The notes: generated by a model not told the origin, from the sequence alone. Counted from the first letter of the stretch, positions 9,243 through 18,744 are shown. The stretch is DNA of 64,000 nt from Segetibacter sp. (GCA_028288485.1 JAQBNO010000142.1:38184-102183), one strand, 5' to 3'. Numbers and translations are program-made.

Positions 9243-9721
9243 TATTTTGTAACTTCTCCGTTAATGCGATTTTAGGGGTACGACTTAATTTTGAGTATTG
9301 ATTGCTCAAAGTCTGCTTTAATTGTTCGTTTTTTTGTTCCGTATTTTCGTTTTTTATGCCGGTCGTTCGGGTTTTTACATTTGCCACCAACACTTAGATA
9401 TAAGCCACCAACATTCCCGCCCAAAAATTAACCCATTGATTCCTAACCTACTTCATGTCGCATTTCCACATCGTCGTGACGGAAAGCAGTCTGTCGTTCC
9501 TGCCTCTTTTCATGCGCTTGCAACCGGTTTCTACTGCAGCTTCGCCGAAATGGGCGCAATGGTAAAAGTGTGCGACGCAACGACCGTTTAATAGTAATCC
9601 TTCCGCCCGGTACCTAAAAATTAATAACAAAACTTAACCTGATTTGTGAATAAACTCGGTTTCGTGCTTGCCCAAACTTTGCTAATTTGCAGTTCAATAC
9701 AGTATTGAGAGCGAGAATATT
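9243..9721. other. Intergenic stretch before dnaX
   Basis: No supported gene; the open frames here lack protein-like composition. It holds one copy of the 58-bp element (9562-9620) and the dnaX promoter region. Confidence 0.5.
9562..9620 (+). repeat. Dispersed intergenic element, copy 3
   Basis: Forward copy: GTGTGCGACGCAACG core, TTTAATAG, CCGCCCGGTACC, then AAAAA. The tail faces dnaX 102 bp away. Confidence 0.88.
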
Positions 9722-11596
9722 ATGGAAAAGTTTATTGTTTCGGCCCGTAAGTACCGGCCCCAGAATTTTAATACGGTTGTGGGGCAAAGTCATATTACCA
9801 CTACCTTAAAAAATGCCATCCGCAACCAGCAGTTGGCGCACGCCTTTTTATTTTGCGGTCCGCGTGGCGTGGGTAAAACTACCTGTGCCCGTATCCTGGC
9901 AAAAACAATTAACTGCGAAAATATTAGCACCGATGGCGAGGCTTGTAATACTTGCCATAGTTGTGTGTCGTTTAACGAAGGAACCTCACTTAATATTCAC
10001 GAGCTTGATGCGGCCAGCAATAACTCGGTAGATGACATCCGGGCATTGGTTGACCAGGTACGTTTTGCGCCACAGGCAGGAAAATACAAAGTGTATATTG
10101 TGGATGAGGTACACATGCTTAGCGCAAGTGCCTTCAATGCATTTTTGAAAACACTGGAGGAACCTCCGTCGTACGCCATTTTTATATTGGCAACTACTGA
10201 AAAACATAAGATCATTCCGACCATCTTAAGCCGTTGCCAGATCTTCGATTTTAAGCGCATTACCAATAACGATACAGTTGATCATTTGCAGGAAATCGCC
10301 GGCAAAGAAGAAATTCGCGCCGAAAAAGCTGCGCTGCAGGTAATTGCACAAAAGAGTGAAGGTTGTATGCGCGACTCGCTGAGTATCCTTGATAAAATTG
10401 TAAGTTTTACCAACGGCGAGGTTACTTACCTGAACACCCTGGAGCACCTGAACATTCTTGACCATGATTATTATTTCCAGATGCTGGATGCACAGTTGAA
10501 CCAGGATATGGCAGGTTCAATGTTGTTATATGACCAGATAAACCGTAAAGGTTTTGAAGGCGACCTTGTGCTGAACGGCTATGCCGAGTTTGTGCGTAAT
10601 GTACTGGTTTGTCAAAATCCCCGTGCCGCTTCTTTGCTCGATGTGGTGGAAGGGTTACAATCGAAGTATGTTGATGCGGCGAAAAGGGTAAGTCCTGCTT
10701 ACCTGGTGAGTGCTTTAAATATTTTAAACGAAGCCGAGATCAACTACAAAATGGCCCGTAACAAAAGGCTGCATGTAGAAATGACGATGATCAAGCTTAC
10801 TTTCCTACAGCAGGCGATCGAATTGTCGTTCGATTCCCAATCCGCTACTCTTATAAAAAAAAAGCGGGTTAACGGACCGGTAGCTGTAAAGTTTGATCCC
10901 TTGCAATCACTCCAGATCGCTTCTGCTGCTACGACCCTGCCGGGTCCAGGCGGAGGTAGCAAATTGTATATTCAAACTCAAACTCCCGCTGCAACCGCAG
11001 TTGCGCAACCAAAGCCGGTGGCTGAACAAAAGAAACAGTTAGCCGAAGTTGCCTATTTACAATCGCAGCAGGAAACGGTAGATACGTTAACTGAAGTTGC
11101 CGAAAAACCTATACCTCCCAAAGCTAAAATACCGGCAACAGGTAAAAAATCTTTGCTGGAAAGCCTGCGTGACCAACACATTACCAACAAGGTAAGCGTA
11201 AATAAAAAGGACGCGGTTCCGGTTACCGAAGAAAACTTACATGAACATTGGAACTGTTTTACGGACAAACTTAAACAGCAGTTTAAACATTCGGTAGTAA
11301 CAGTCTTTAATATAGCCAGGCTGCAGGTAGTAAACGAGCAGCATTTTTCTGTAACAGTATCTACCAGTCTTGAGCAAAAGTTTATCGAACAGGAAAAGCT
11401 GTCCCTGCTGGAATATTTGAAAGACTGCTTCCAAAACCGTTATATAGGTTTTACGATACATATCGACGAGACGCCAAAAGAAATAGTAATTTCTGAAGTT
11501 ACTTTGACTACAAGGGAGAAATACAACAAGATCATTGAGGAATACCCGATGGTAAAAGAGCTAAAAGATAGGTTGAAACTGGAGCTGGATTATTAG
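9722..11596 (+). CDS. dnaX: DNA polymerase III subunit gamma/tau
   Basis: 624 residues. The N-terminal clamp-loader AAA+ domain starts SARKYRPQNF, with Walker A GPRGVGKTT at residues 46-54, a zinc-binding cysteine cluster (C-ENISTDGEA-C-NT-C-HS-C), Walker B VYIVDEVHM and sensor 1 FILATTEKHKI. Domain III follows to about residue 370, then a Pro/Ala/Gln-rich linker and a C-terminal region like tau domains IV-V. It loads the beta clamp at the replication fork. No obvious slippery A-run directs a shorter gamma form with confidence, although an A-run at 10855-10862 (codons for KKK) could be one. Stands as a single gene. Confidence 0.95.
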   Translation: MEKFIVSARKYRPQNFNTVVGQSHITTTLKNAIRNQQLAHAFLFCGPRGVGKTTCARILAKTINCENISTDGEACNTCHSCVSFNEGTSLNIHELDAASNNSVDDIRALVDQVRFAPQAGKYKVYIVDEVHMLSASAFNAFLKTLEEPPSYAIFILATTEKHKIIPTILSRCQIFDFKRITNNDTVDHLQEIAGKEEIRAEKAALQVIAQKSEGCMRDSLSILDKIVSFTNGEVTYLNTLEHLNILDHDYYFQMLDAQLNQDMAGSMLLYDQINRKGFEGDLVLNGYAEFVRNVLVCQNPRAASLLDVVEGLQSKYVDAAKRVSPAYLVSALNILNEAEINYKMARNKRLHVEMTMIKLTFLQQAIELSFDSQSATLIKKKRVNGPVAVKFDPLQSLQIASAATTLPGPGGGSKLYIQTQTPAATAVAQPKPVAEQKKQLAEVAYLQSQQETVDTLTEVAEKPIPPKAKIPATGKKSLLESLRDQHITNKVSVNKKDAVPVTEENLHEHWNCFTDKLKQQFKHSVVTVFNIARLQVVNEQHFSVTVSTSLEQKFIEQEKLSLLEYLKDCFQNRYIGFTIHIDETPKEIVISEVTLTTREKYNKIIEEYPMVKELKDRLKLELDY

Positions 11597-11923
11597 GGTT
11601 TTTTGGTGACCCGCAGTGTATCTTGTGGCCGGCCTGATGTACTTTACTGTTTTTTTATTATACCTACTTCAGTACGAACCGGCAACATCGTTGTGTCACT
11701 CACTTCTGCCGCAGAACTTTATGCAACTGGTTCACTTATTATTAATAGACGGTTATATTAATGGTTGTTGCGAAAATCGTCCTTCAGCATTTTTCAAGGA
11801 AATTTTATTACCCATCTTGCCTTTAATTCATTTTCATGTAATTTCACGGCTCAAAAAATAACGCAATAACGATTTGCAGAAACACGGCATTCTCTGTTAC
11901 AGCGTTTACCAAAATATATAAGT
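11597..11923. other. Intergenic stretch dnaX to E2 gene
   Basis: No convincing gene: the 81-codon open frame at 11616 crosses a repeat copy and has no family signature. It contains the 58-bp element at 11650-11708. Confidence 0.5.
11650..11708 (-). repeat. Dispersed intergenic element, copy 4 (GTGTCAC type)
   Basis: Reverse copy: T-run at 11650-11657 near dnaX, CCGGC, then ACATCGTTGTGTCACTCAC. The dyad is GTG-T-CAC instead of TGCG-T-CGCA. Confidence 0.8.
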
Positions 11924-13687
11924 ATGGCGGAACCGATATTAATGCCCAGGTTGAGCGATACCATGACAGAAGGAGTGATAGCTGCATGGCATAAAAACGT
12001 AGGAGATACAGTGAAGAAAGGCGACTTACTTGCTGAGATCGAAACTGATAAAGCTACCATGGAACTTGAAAGTTACCAGGAAGGCGTATTGCTGCATCGC
12101 GGTGCTGCAGACGGGCAGAAGTTACAGGTAAACGACCTTTTGGCGATTATTGGTAAACAGGGTGAAGATGTAACCACTCTTGTTTCACAACATAGTGGTA
12201 ATGGTGCGCCAGCCGCAGCTCCTGCTACTGAAGCTCAGCCGCAACCTGCACCAGCCCCGGCACCACAGGCACAAGCTGCACCTGCTCCCGAAGCGCCTGC
12301 TGCGCAACCACAAGCTCAGCCTTCTGCCGCACCATTAGATATATCTAAAATGGAGGAAGTGGTTTTAATGCCGCGCCTAAGCGATACCATGACGGAAGGT
12401 GTAATTGCTGCATGGCAGAAAAATGTAGGTGATGCAGTAAAAAAAGGCGAAGTGTTAGCTGAAATCGAAACTGATAAAGCTACCATGGACCTTGAAAGTT
12501 ATAAAAACGGAACGTTATTATACCAGGGTGCAAAACCGGGGGAAAAGATTGCGGTTAATGAACTGCTTTGCATAATAGGTGACCCCGGAATGAATATAGA
12601 TGCGATTGTTGCCGCTTCAAAAGGTGGTGCAGTTGCTCAACCTGCTCCGGCAGAAGAAGCGCCTGCTGCTCAACCACAGGCTGCAGCCGCACAAGCATCG
12701 TCTGCACCTCAACCCGTAGCACAACCTGTTGTAAATGAAGGACGCATCATAGCTTCTCCGCTGGCTAAAAAGCTAGCAGAAGAAAAAGGCGTTGATTTAC
12801 GTTATGTAAAAGGTTCCGGCGATAACGGTCGAATCGTTAAACAGGATGTAGATGGTTTTCAGCCGGCACAGCAACCAGCAGCTCAACAACAGCCGGCACA
12901 ACAACCAGCTCAACAGCAACCTGCGGCTCAGCAGGAAGCACCTGAACCTGCACCTGCAAAAGCGGCAGAACAAAAACCTGCAGCTCAGCAAACTTCTATC
13001 GGACAGGTGAGCTTCGAGGAAGTTCCGGTTTCGCAAATGCGTAAAGTAATTGCTCGCCGTCTTGCTGAAAGTAAATACTCTGCTCCGCACTTCTATCTCA
13101 CTATGAGCATAGATATGGATAATGCGGTGCAAACACGGGCAAAGCTGAACGAGATGTCTCCTGTGAAAATCAGTTTTAACGACCTGGTACTTAAAGCGGC
13201 GGCTGTTGCGTTAAAGCAGCATCCTAAAGTTAATAGTAGCTGGTTAGGCGATAAGATCCGCATCAACCATCATGTAAATATAGGTGTGGCAGTTGCGGTG
13301 GAAGAAGGGCTGCTTGTTCCGGTAGTTCGTTTTGCCGACGCAAAAGGGCTTAGCCAGATCTCTGCCGAAGTAAAACAATTTGCACAAAAAGCAAAAGATA
13401 AAAAGTTGCAACCCGCCGATTGGGAGGGAAGCACATTCACTATTAGTAATCTCGGCATGTTTGGTATAGATGAATTCACGGCGATCATCAATCCGCCCGA
13501 TGCCTGTATTTTAGCTATTGGTGGAATTTCACAGGTGCCCGTTGTTAAAAACGGCCAGGTAGTTCCTGGAAATGTTATGAAAGTAACACTCAGTTGCGAT
13601 CATCGCGTTGTAGACGGCGCTACAGGCGCTGCATTCCTTCAAACCGTTAAGAGTTTGTTGGAAGAGCCTTTGAGAATGCTTGTATAA
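11924..13687 (+). CDS. pdhC: Pyruvate dehydrogenase complex E2, dihydrolipoamide acetyltransferase
   Basis: 587 residues. Two lipoyl domains are visible with the lipoylated lysine in ETDKATM at residues 43 and 185. They are joined by Ala/Pro/Gln-rich flexible linkers and followed by a peripheral subunit-binding domain (IIASPLAKKLAEEKGVDL, about 270-310), another Ala/Gln linker and the catalytic acetyltransferase domain ending with the active-site motif CDHRVVDG. It transfers the acetyl group from lipoamide to CoA. E1 and E3 are not adjacent. The MPRLSDTMTEG form of the lipoyl domain is typical of pyruvate rather than 2-oxoglutarate complexes. A strong terminator follows. Confidence 0.95.
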   Translation: MAEPILMPRLSDTMTEGVIAAWHKNVGDTVKKGDLLAEIETDKATMELESYQEGVLLHRGAADGQKLQVNDLLAIIGKQGEDVTTLVSQHSGNGAPAAAPATEAQPQPAPAPAPQAQAAPAPEAPAAQPQAQPSAAPLDISKMEEVVLMPRLSDTMTEGVIAAWQKNVGDAVKKGEVLAEIETDKATMDLESYKNGTLLYQGAKPGEKIAVNELLCIIGDPGMNIDAIVAASKGGAVAQPAPAEEAPAAQPQAAAAQASSAPQPVAQPVVNEGRIIASPLAKKLAEEKGVDLRYVKGSGDNGRIVKQDVDGFQPAQQPAAQQQPAQQPAQQQPAAQQEAPEPAPAKAAEQKPAAQQTSIGQVSFEEVPVSQMRKVIARRLAESKYSAPHFYLTMSIDMDNAVQTRAKLNEMSPVKISFNDLVLKAAAVALKQHPKVNSSWLGDKIRINHHVNIGVAVAVEEGLLVPVVRFADAKGLSQISAEVKQFAQKAKDKKLQPADWEGSTFTISNLGMFGIDEFTAIINPPDACILAIGGISQVPVVKNGQVVPGNVMKVTLSCDHRVVDGATGAAFLQTVKSLLEEPLRMLV

Positions 13688-13720
13688 ATTAGAACCACGA
13701 TGAGCGATTTATAAAAGATT

Positions 13721-13752
13721 AAGGTGAGATTTTAGGTCTCACCTTTTTTTGT
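13721..13752 (+). terminator. Rho-independent terminator after E2 gene
   Basis: Perfect 9-bp stem AAGGTGAGA / TCTCACCTT with a 7-nt loop, followed by TTTTTT. The T-run merges directly into the T-run of the next repeat element. Confidence 0.92.
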
Positions 13753-13807
13753 TTTTGGGCCTGTCTTCAGTGGTACTATTAAACATTGTTGCGTCGCACA
13801 CTTCAAC
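13752..13807 (-). repeat. Dispersed intergenic element, copy 5
   Basis: Reverse copy immediately after the terminator: TTTTTGGGCC, CTATTAAACATTG, TTGCGTCGCACACTTC. Its T-rich tail abuts the terminator T-run. Confidence 0.88.
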
Positions 13808-13915
13808 AATTCGCTCAGCCATCAGCTGGCATTCGTTGGGTCCTTTTTGGTCCTTGATGCCCTTAGTGTTCCTTTTCGGTGCCGGGGGATATGGGCTGAA
13901 ATAGTGATGCGAATT

Positions 13916-14569
13916 TTACGATCTCTCATATGGAAAGTTGCGCGCTACTTTGCGCATCATTCTTTCCATAACTTCATTTGCAGAACTTGTTACGTGTTCG
14001 TTCATTTCTTTATAAAAGCGCCACAGTAGTTCTCCGTCTGACCCGTTGTAAATTTGCATGGTAAGTGAACTGCTTCCTGTTTTGCCAAATGCCGAACCAA
14101 ATAAAACACTTTTCACAATTGCACCTCCTTCGCTGCTGGTTCTTTCGTAGGTGAACGAACATTTTACAACTGCATCTACCCCTAATGCTTTGCAAATAGA
14201 ATCTTCAGTTAACTCGTTCAATTTGTCATAAAGCCCTTTTTGCTTTAGCAGTGCATTTGTTTTTTCAACATCCTGGAAGCTTACGGTATAGTCTGCTGAC
14301 TTGCGTAATAAATAAGTATACATTCCCTGTTGCATACTTGCTGCCATATTTTTTTGGTCCAGCTCGTTGGCTTCCTTTTCAAAATACTTAGGAAGCTTTT
14401 TGTAAGAAATGGTAGCCTTAAATGGTAGTATAGCTACTTTCTTATGCCTTAAAATTTCTGACTGCATTGTAGGTGCTGCGTATACCTGTTTACTGCCTTC
14501 AAATTGTGCTATACCTGCCGTATGTGCTAAAATGGCGATTAAAATAATGAGTGTTTGCTTTAGTTTCAT
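13916..14569 (-). CDS. Secreted hypothetical protein (217 aa), CsgG/GNA1162-like character
   Basis: An N-terminal signal peptide (TLIILIAILAHTAGIAQ) indicates export. The mature part has KKVAILPFKATISY, a helical segment with MQQGMYTYLLR, then DSICKALGVDAVVKCSF and a beta stretch SSLTMQIYNGSDGELLWRF. This order (KVAILPF, LxxGVDAVV, IYNGxxGELLW) resembles envelope proteins related to CsgG or GNA1162 that gauge or assemble complexes, but the match is by eye only. It has no lipobox Cys. It is convergent with the E2 gene. Confidence 0.7.
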   Translation of the reverse strand: MKLKQTLIILIAILAHTAGIAQFEGSKQVYAAPTMQSEILRHKKVAILPFKATISYKKLPKYFEKEANELDQKNMAASMQQGMYTYLLRKSADYTVSFQDVEKTNALLKQKGLYDKLNELTEDSICKALGVDAVVKCSFTYERTSSEGGAIVKSVLFGSAFGKTGSSSLTMQIYNGSDGELLWRFYKEMNEHVTSSANEVMERMMRKVARNFPYERS

Positions 14570-14768
14570 GTATTAAAAATTTAGTACAAAACAAAGCATT
14601 GTTAAGAGATTTATGAAACCGCTTATCAAGCGCCTCTTCCTTTAATAAAATAGAAAAGCTGTCTCAAAAGGGAACCTTATTCAATCAAATTGCATTCGGC
14701 GTTGGCGGGTTAGGGGGCATGCTGGAAATTGAACGCCACTCTGCCAAGCGCTAAAAAACAGTATTTAA

Positions 14769-14799
14769 TAAAAAAGGCCTTCTTTCGGAAGACCTTTTC
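14769..14799 (-). terminator. Terminator of the DUF4394 gene
   Basis: On the minus strand: AAAAGG-t-CTTC / GAAG-g-CCTTTT hairpin followed by a T-run (plus-strand A-run 14769-14774). It lies about 20 bp after the DUF4394 stop. Confidence 0.85.
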
Positions 14800-14820
14800 T
14801 ATAACTTGTCTTTATAAGAA

Positions 14821-16404
14821 TCAGAAGCCAAGACCAAGAGTGAAGCCAGCTATCTGTCCCGGCAAATCGCCCCCTGCTTTAGCTCGTCCGTTATTAATAT
14901 CAATGTTGTAAATACGCGTTTTTCCTGATACTGTAAACAATCCATAAGCCATGTTGCTTGTTCCGCCAATATCAAAGCCATTGTTGGCATCTACATTTAT
15001 ACCAAGATCTCCCACCACCGATAAGGCTCCTGCATTTGGTGGATTCTGGATGTACAACTTATCTTTTGCAGCATCTATTACGTAAAGTGTAGTAGTTGTT
15101 GTTCCCGCAAAATTATTTGCATACGCCGCTGCGCTAACAGAAGGAGTTCCCGGGTTTAATGAGCCGTCGACTGTAGTCATGCCATCCTTAGGATTTACAC
15201 GTAGATTTTGGCCGCTGTTACTCACTATTCTTATCCGGTCGACAACGGGGTTGAAGTCGACACCAAAAGAAGTACCCATTAAAGGTGTAGATAGTGCAGC
15301 TACAAAAGAAGCAGCTCCACTCGATGCATTAATTGTATAAAGCCGGCTATTGCTGCCCAATCCATACAACTGCCCGTTAACAGGACGAAAATCAATACCC
15401 ACCAGCTTTTCCCCGGATTGTAACCCTGTTATTGGCTTCGCGATGGTATTAGAAGTTCGGTTCGGATTAAAGATGACAAGATCAGTAGCGCTAATTGCAT
15501 AAGCTACCGGTAGTGTAGCAATGGCAATTCCATAATACATAGTACTACGGTTAAATTTATCAATCTTTTTTGCCTTACCGGTATTTAAATCAATAGAAAA
15601 TAGAGTGCTTTTCCGGTTAACCTGGTAAATAGCAAGAGCGGTATTTTCAGAATATCCTGAATTCTTAGATGAAGAGTAAGCGTTATCTGACGCAGTGGGA
15701 GGCGCAATATCAAAACCCCCTTCTCCTTCCAGGTTGATATTTAGGGAACCTATTTCTTCAAGTGTACCATTGTTTGGCGGATTTTGCCTGTACAGTTTAT
15801 CTGTCTTTACATCAATATCATATAAGGTAGTAGTGGCTGCACCAGCCACATTATTGCTATAGGCTACTGATGTTACCATAGCATTTGGTGCCCCGTTAAT
15901 ATTACCATCAATGGCGGCAACAGTACCGGTTTCAGGGTTAATCCTAAGGTTTTGCCCCGTGCTGGTTACAACTCTTATCCGGTCGACAGTAGGGTTAAAA
16001 TCAAAGCCTGCAATAGTACCTGCTAACAGAGGGGTGAAAGGCCCTGAACCAATTGCACGTGCCATGCCCGATTTTGGATCAATTACATATATCCTGCTGC
16101 TGCTTCCTAACCCATATAGCTGCCCTGTTGCCGGACGAAAATCAATGGCTAAAATTTTTTCACTCGTTCCCAACCCGGTTATGGTGGCTGAAGCGATCAA
16201 ATCTCCGTTGTTATCCATTGAAAACTTGTCTAACTTATTTCCCTCACCTAAAGCATAAAAGGTCACATCCGGGTCTTTTTCTCCGTGTCTTGCACTATAT
16301 GCCAGAGCCGAGTTGGGTAAGTCATCGGATTGAAGGTCTTTTTTGCAGGAGGATGCAAATAGAATTAATGCCGAAAGCCCCATAATGGGAGAAAACTTTT
16401 TCAT
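14821..16404 (-). CDS. DUF4394 lipoprotein with two tandem DUF4394 units
   Basis: 527 residues. The signal peptide ends ILFASSC, a lipobox-like Cys near residue 20, so it is probably a lipoprotein. The rest is two copies of a beta-propeller-like DUF4394 unit (about 45-265 and 290-525). Matching segments are GQLYGLGSSSRIY and GQLYGLGSNSRLY, DFNPTVDRIRVVT and DFNPVVDRIRIVS, GQNLRINPETG and GQNLRVNPKDG, LYRQNPPNNG and LYIQNPPNAG. Function of the family is unknown; surface or periplasmic location is inferred. The gene stands alone with its own terminator. Confidence 0.88.
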   Translation of the reverse strand: MKKFSPIMGLSALILFASSCKKDLQSDDLPNSALAYSARHGEKDPDVTFYALGEGNKLDKFSMDNNGDLIASATITGLGTSEKILAIDFRPATGQLYGLGSSSRIYVIDPKSGMARAIGSGPFTPLLAGTIAGFDFNPTVDRIRVVTSTGQNLRINPETGTVAAIDGNINGAPNAMVTSVAYSNNVAGAATTTLYDIDVKTDKLYRQNPPNNGTLEEIGSLNINLEGEGGFDIAPPTASDNAYSSSKNSGYSENTALAIYQVNRKSTLFSIDLNTGKAKKIDKFNRSTMYYGIAIATLPVAYAISATDLVIFNPNRTSNTIAKPITGLQSGEKLVGIDFRPVNGQLYGLGSNSRLYTINASSGAASFVAALSTPLMGTSFGVDFNPVVDRIRIVSNSGQNLRVNPKDGMTTVDGSLNPGTPSVSAAAYANNFAGTTTTTLYVIDAAKDKLYIQNPPNAGALSVVGDLGINVDANNGFDIGGTSNMAYGLFTVSGKTRIYNIDINNGRAKAGGDLPGQIAGFTLGLGF

Positions 16405-17036
16405 TGTGTAAATTTTAATTTAAAAAAATGTTAACGATGAATGTACGAGGAAGGGTTAACGAAAGATTTGAAGAACAATTAATATTAATATCGGTGGCTG
16501 GCTTAAGGAGTGATGTCATTTTTAAAACGGCAATAGAATTATTAAAGTAATTCATAAGGCCAACCAGCATAAGAATAAACCACAGAATTGCTTAGAAGTG
16601 AAGAAGGCGAGGTGACCGAAAACAAGGAGGAAAAGATGTAGAACGATATTTGGAAACTAAAAAGCAAAAAGGGTTAGGAGATTTATGCCGGCGGGTAAAG
16701 AAAGTGATTGTTCAGTTTTGCAGGCTATACCGCACAACCTCATGAAAAAGCCGTAAAAGGTAGAAAAAAAGCCATGTGCCTTTTAAATTGAATTATACTT
16801 CCCGCCTGGAAAGTTTGACATAGCGCGCTGTTGATTAGAGATATCAAAGATATAAGAGTGCGACGCAACGATGTTAAATAGAAGCAATAAAGACGGGCTC
16901 AAAAAAAATCATTGTACATTCTTATGCGCCGCGAAGTATAGAACTACAGTTCCTAATACCGTTTCATTGCAACAAGTTATAATACAACCGCTGATACCTT
17001 GTTTGCCTTAAAACCATATATGTTCCTATACCAGAC
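16405..17036. other. Long intergenic stretch
   Basis: About 630 bp without a supported gene. It includes the upstream region of the DUF4394 gene and one 58-bp element at 16851-16908. No RNA gene recognised. Confidence 0.45.
16851..16908 (+). repeat. Dispersed intergenic element, copy 6
   Basis: Forward copy close to consensus: TATAAGAGTGCGACGCAACG, ATGTTAAATAG, GACGGGCTC, A-run of eight. The tail points toward the 3' end of the porin-like gene. Confidence 0.9.
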
Positions 17037-17076
17037 AAAAGAGGTTGCCTCAACCTGATGAGACAACCTCTTTTTT
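17037..17076 (-). terminator. Terminator of the porin-like gene
   Basis: Stem AAAAGAGGTTG / CAACCTCTTTT with internal TCA/TGA pairing. A/T runs on both sides allow function on the minus strand right after the gene ending at 17095. Confidence 0.88.
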
Positions 17077-17094
17077 AAATACTGTTGGTTAAGT

Positions 17095-17802
17095 TTATAG
17101 TTTCAAACCTAGTGTAAAACTTAGGACCCTGTTTTTGCCTCTGTCATTGGTGCCATTATCTGCTCCTGAATTTATTTTTGTAATCCCGTAACCATAATTG
17201 GCGCCGATAGTAAATCTTGTAAATTCAAATCCTGCTAAAGCGTTTAATCCATAATCAAATCTTTTAAGCTTTCCATATCCATTGTTTTCTTCCTGTGCAG
17301 TGGTGGGGTCATCCTTACTGAATTCAATATCCCTGCTGGTAAACGTTTGTAGTCCGAATACTTTCGATTCAACTTTGTTTTTACCTGTTATACCCATTGC
17401 ACCATAAGGACCGGCACCAATGTAAAATTTCGAATTTTCGGTTAAGGCGATCTTGCCCACAAGGTTTAATGGTATCTCAAGATACATCGGATTAGAGGTT
17501 GCTTTATAGTAAGAATTATCAGTGGGCTGACCAACCTGGGTTTTTGCTCCTTTACCTGTGTATGTTGCTCCGGGCTGAAAAGAAAGTCCTGCACCAAGCG
17601 GAAGATCAAAAGCAATACCTACGTGAAAACTTGTAAGAGTATTTGCTTCGTCAACCCGCCCATTTTCCGTAACAGATATATTAGCCTGGTTGAGCCCACC
17701 TCTTATGATAAAACTACCTTCATTCGCCGAACCCTTGGTTTGCGCAAACACACCTAGTGACATCAATGAAATGACTGTTGCACTCAATATTTTCTTCTTC
17801 AT
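17095..17802 (-). CDS. Outer membrane beta-barrel protein (porin family)
   Basis: 235 residues. A Sec signal peptide ends GVFAQ (about residue 21). The rest is alternating beta strands with glycine-rich turns (FHVGIAFDLPLGAGLSFQPG, FYIGAGPYGAMGITG) and ends in an aromatic/hydrophobic last strand RVLSFTLGLKL, typical of eight-stranded barrels of the PF13568 type. It probably sits in the outer membrane. Ligand or transport role unknown. Confidence 0.85.
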   Translation of the reverse strand: MKKKILSATVISLMSLGVFAQTKGSANEGSFIIRGGLNQANISVTENGRVDEANTLTSFHVGIAFDLPLGAGLSFQPGATYTGKGAKTQVGQPTDNSYYKATSNPMYLEIPLNLVGKIALTENSKFYIGAGPYGAMGITGKNKVESKVFGLQTFTSRDIEFSKDDPTTAQEENNGYGKLKRFDYGLNALAGFEFTRFTIGANYGYGITKINSGADNGTNDRGKNRVLSFTLGLKL

Positions 17803-18142
17803 TTTCTTTGGTTTAACTGTTTTTGAGACAATAACTAATACTATGCCACCTGGCTGGTTTTAGGCAAAAAATAGTCTGCAGCCTTCATTTTTCATCCCTA
17901 TTCGTAGGAATGAAAAAGGCAGTGTGGGTAAGTTTATTAAAACGCCCAGGCAATTCACACTTGTATTCGGCATGTTTTATAAACATGGGGCAGAATTGAA
18001 AGAGACTTCGATGCTTGTCGGGTGGGGGGCGGTGAATTAAATTCTGTGCAAGGCCGAAAATGCCGTTTTTGCTATTCGCGTAATAGAGTATGGATGAACT
18101 TTTGTTGCTGTTGTGCGAGAGGTTAAGGTTATCCTGTATATA
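17803..18142. other. Divergent intergenic region
   Basis: Promoter region between the porin-like gene and the GbsR-type regulator. No repeat element or RNA seen apart from the operator listed next. Confidence 0.4.
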
Positions 18143-18163
18143 TGTTTCAATATTTATTGAAAG
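18143..18163. promoter_or_regulatory. Putative operator 1 of the GbsR/MarR regulator
   Basis: Perfect inverted repeat TTTCA-N8-TGAAA (18145-18162), also readable as an 18-nt palindrome. It lies just upstream of the TATATTTG box. The same half-sites and spacing recur at 18745-18778. Confidence 0.6.
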
Positions 18164-18178
18164 TTTAGAAAGAATGAT

Positions 18179-18186
18179 TATATTTG
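18179..18186 (+). promoter_or_regulatory. Bacteroidota -7 promoter box (TAnnTTTG)
   Basis: TATATTTG matches the Bacteroidota sigma factor -7 consensus and ends 4 bp before the ATG at 18191, so the transcript would be leaderless or nearly so. The operator lies in the -33 region, consistent with autorepression. Confidence 0.5.
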
Positions 18187-18190
18187 TAGT

Positions 18191-18697
18191 ATGAATTTAA
18201 CGGATGCAAAAGCACAATTTATTCAAAGTTGGGGTATCATGGGAAGCCAGTGGGGTATTAACAGAACAATGGCACAAATACATGCCCTCTTAATTATTGC
18301 CGCTCATCCCTTAACCGCCGAAGAGATTATGGAGCAGTTGAGTATCAGCCGGGGTAATACCAACATGAATGTTCGCGAGTTGATAGATTGGGGCCTGCTG
18401 CAAAAGGTTATTGTGCCAGGTGAAAGAAAGGAATTTTTTACTGCTGAAAAAGACATCTGGAAAGTAGCAACACTGATTATGTACCAACGTAAAAAAAGAG
18501 AGTTGGACCCGATGGTTAAAGTGTTGAACCAGTTAAGTGAAGTAGAAGGTGATAAAAATGATGCTGACGTAAAAGCTTTCACCGAAACGATTGGTAACAT
18601 TAAAAAATTTACAGGGCAGGCAGAGAAAACCTTAGATACAATGATCAAAGCTGAGGAGAACTGGTTTTGGAGTAGTTTTCTTAAATTGTTTAAATAG
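18191..18697 (+). CDS. GbsR/MarR family transcriptional regulator
   Basis: 168 residues with a winged helix-turn-helix: HALLIIAAHPLTAEEIMEQL, SISRGNTNMNVRELIDWGLL, VIVPGERKEFFTAEKD. This is the layout of GbsR-type repressors, followed by a helical dimerisation tail. It likely binds the TTTCA-N8-TGAAA sites found before itself and before the following membrane-protein gene. The original target set probably included the epimerase now decayed at 19183. Ligand unknown. Confidence 0.85.
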   Translation: MNLTDAKAQFIQSWGIMGSQWGINRTMAQIHALLIIAAHPLTAEEIMEQLSISRGNTNMNVRELIDWGLLQKVIVPGERKEFFTAEKDIWKVATLIMYQRKKRELDPMVKVLNQLSEVEGDKNDADVKAFTETIGNIKKFTGQAEKTLDTMIKAEENWFWSSFLKLFK

Positions 18698-18715
18698 CCT
18701 TTCGACGAGGCGATT

Positions 18716-18740
18716 TTAAGCCGCAATACGCGGCTTTAAT
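18716..18740 (+). terminator. Possible weak terminator hairpin
   Basis: AAGCCGC / GCGGCTT stem with a 5-nt loop after the regulator gene. There is no strong T-run, so it may only attenuate. Confidence 0.4.
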
Positions 18741-18744
18741 TAAG

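Noticed and set aside
10855..10862. A-run in dnaX as a programmed frameshift site producing gamma
   Set aside because: The run AAAAAAAA is suggestive, but no clear stimulatory stem or Shine-Dalgarno-like element was identified by eye.
11616..11861. 81-codon plus frame between dnaX and the E2 gene
   Set aside because: Crosses a copy of the dispersed element and has no recognisable protein pattern.
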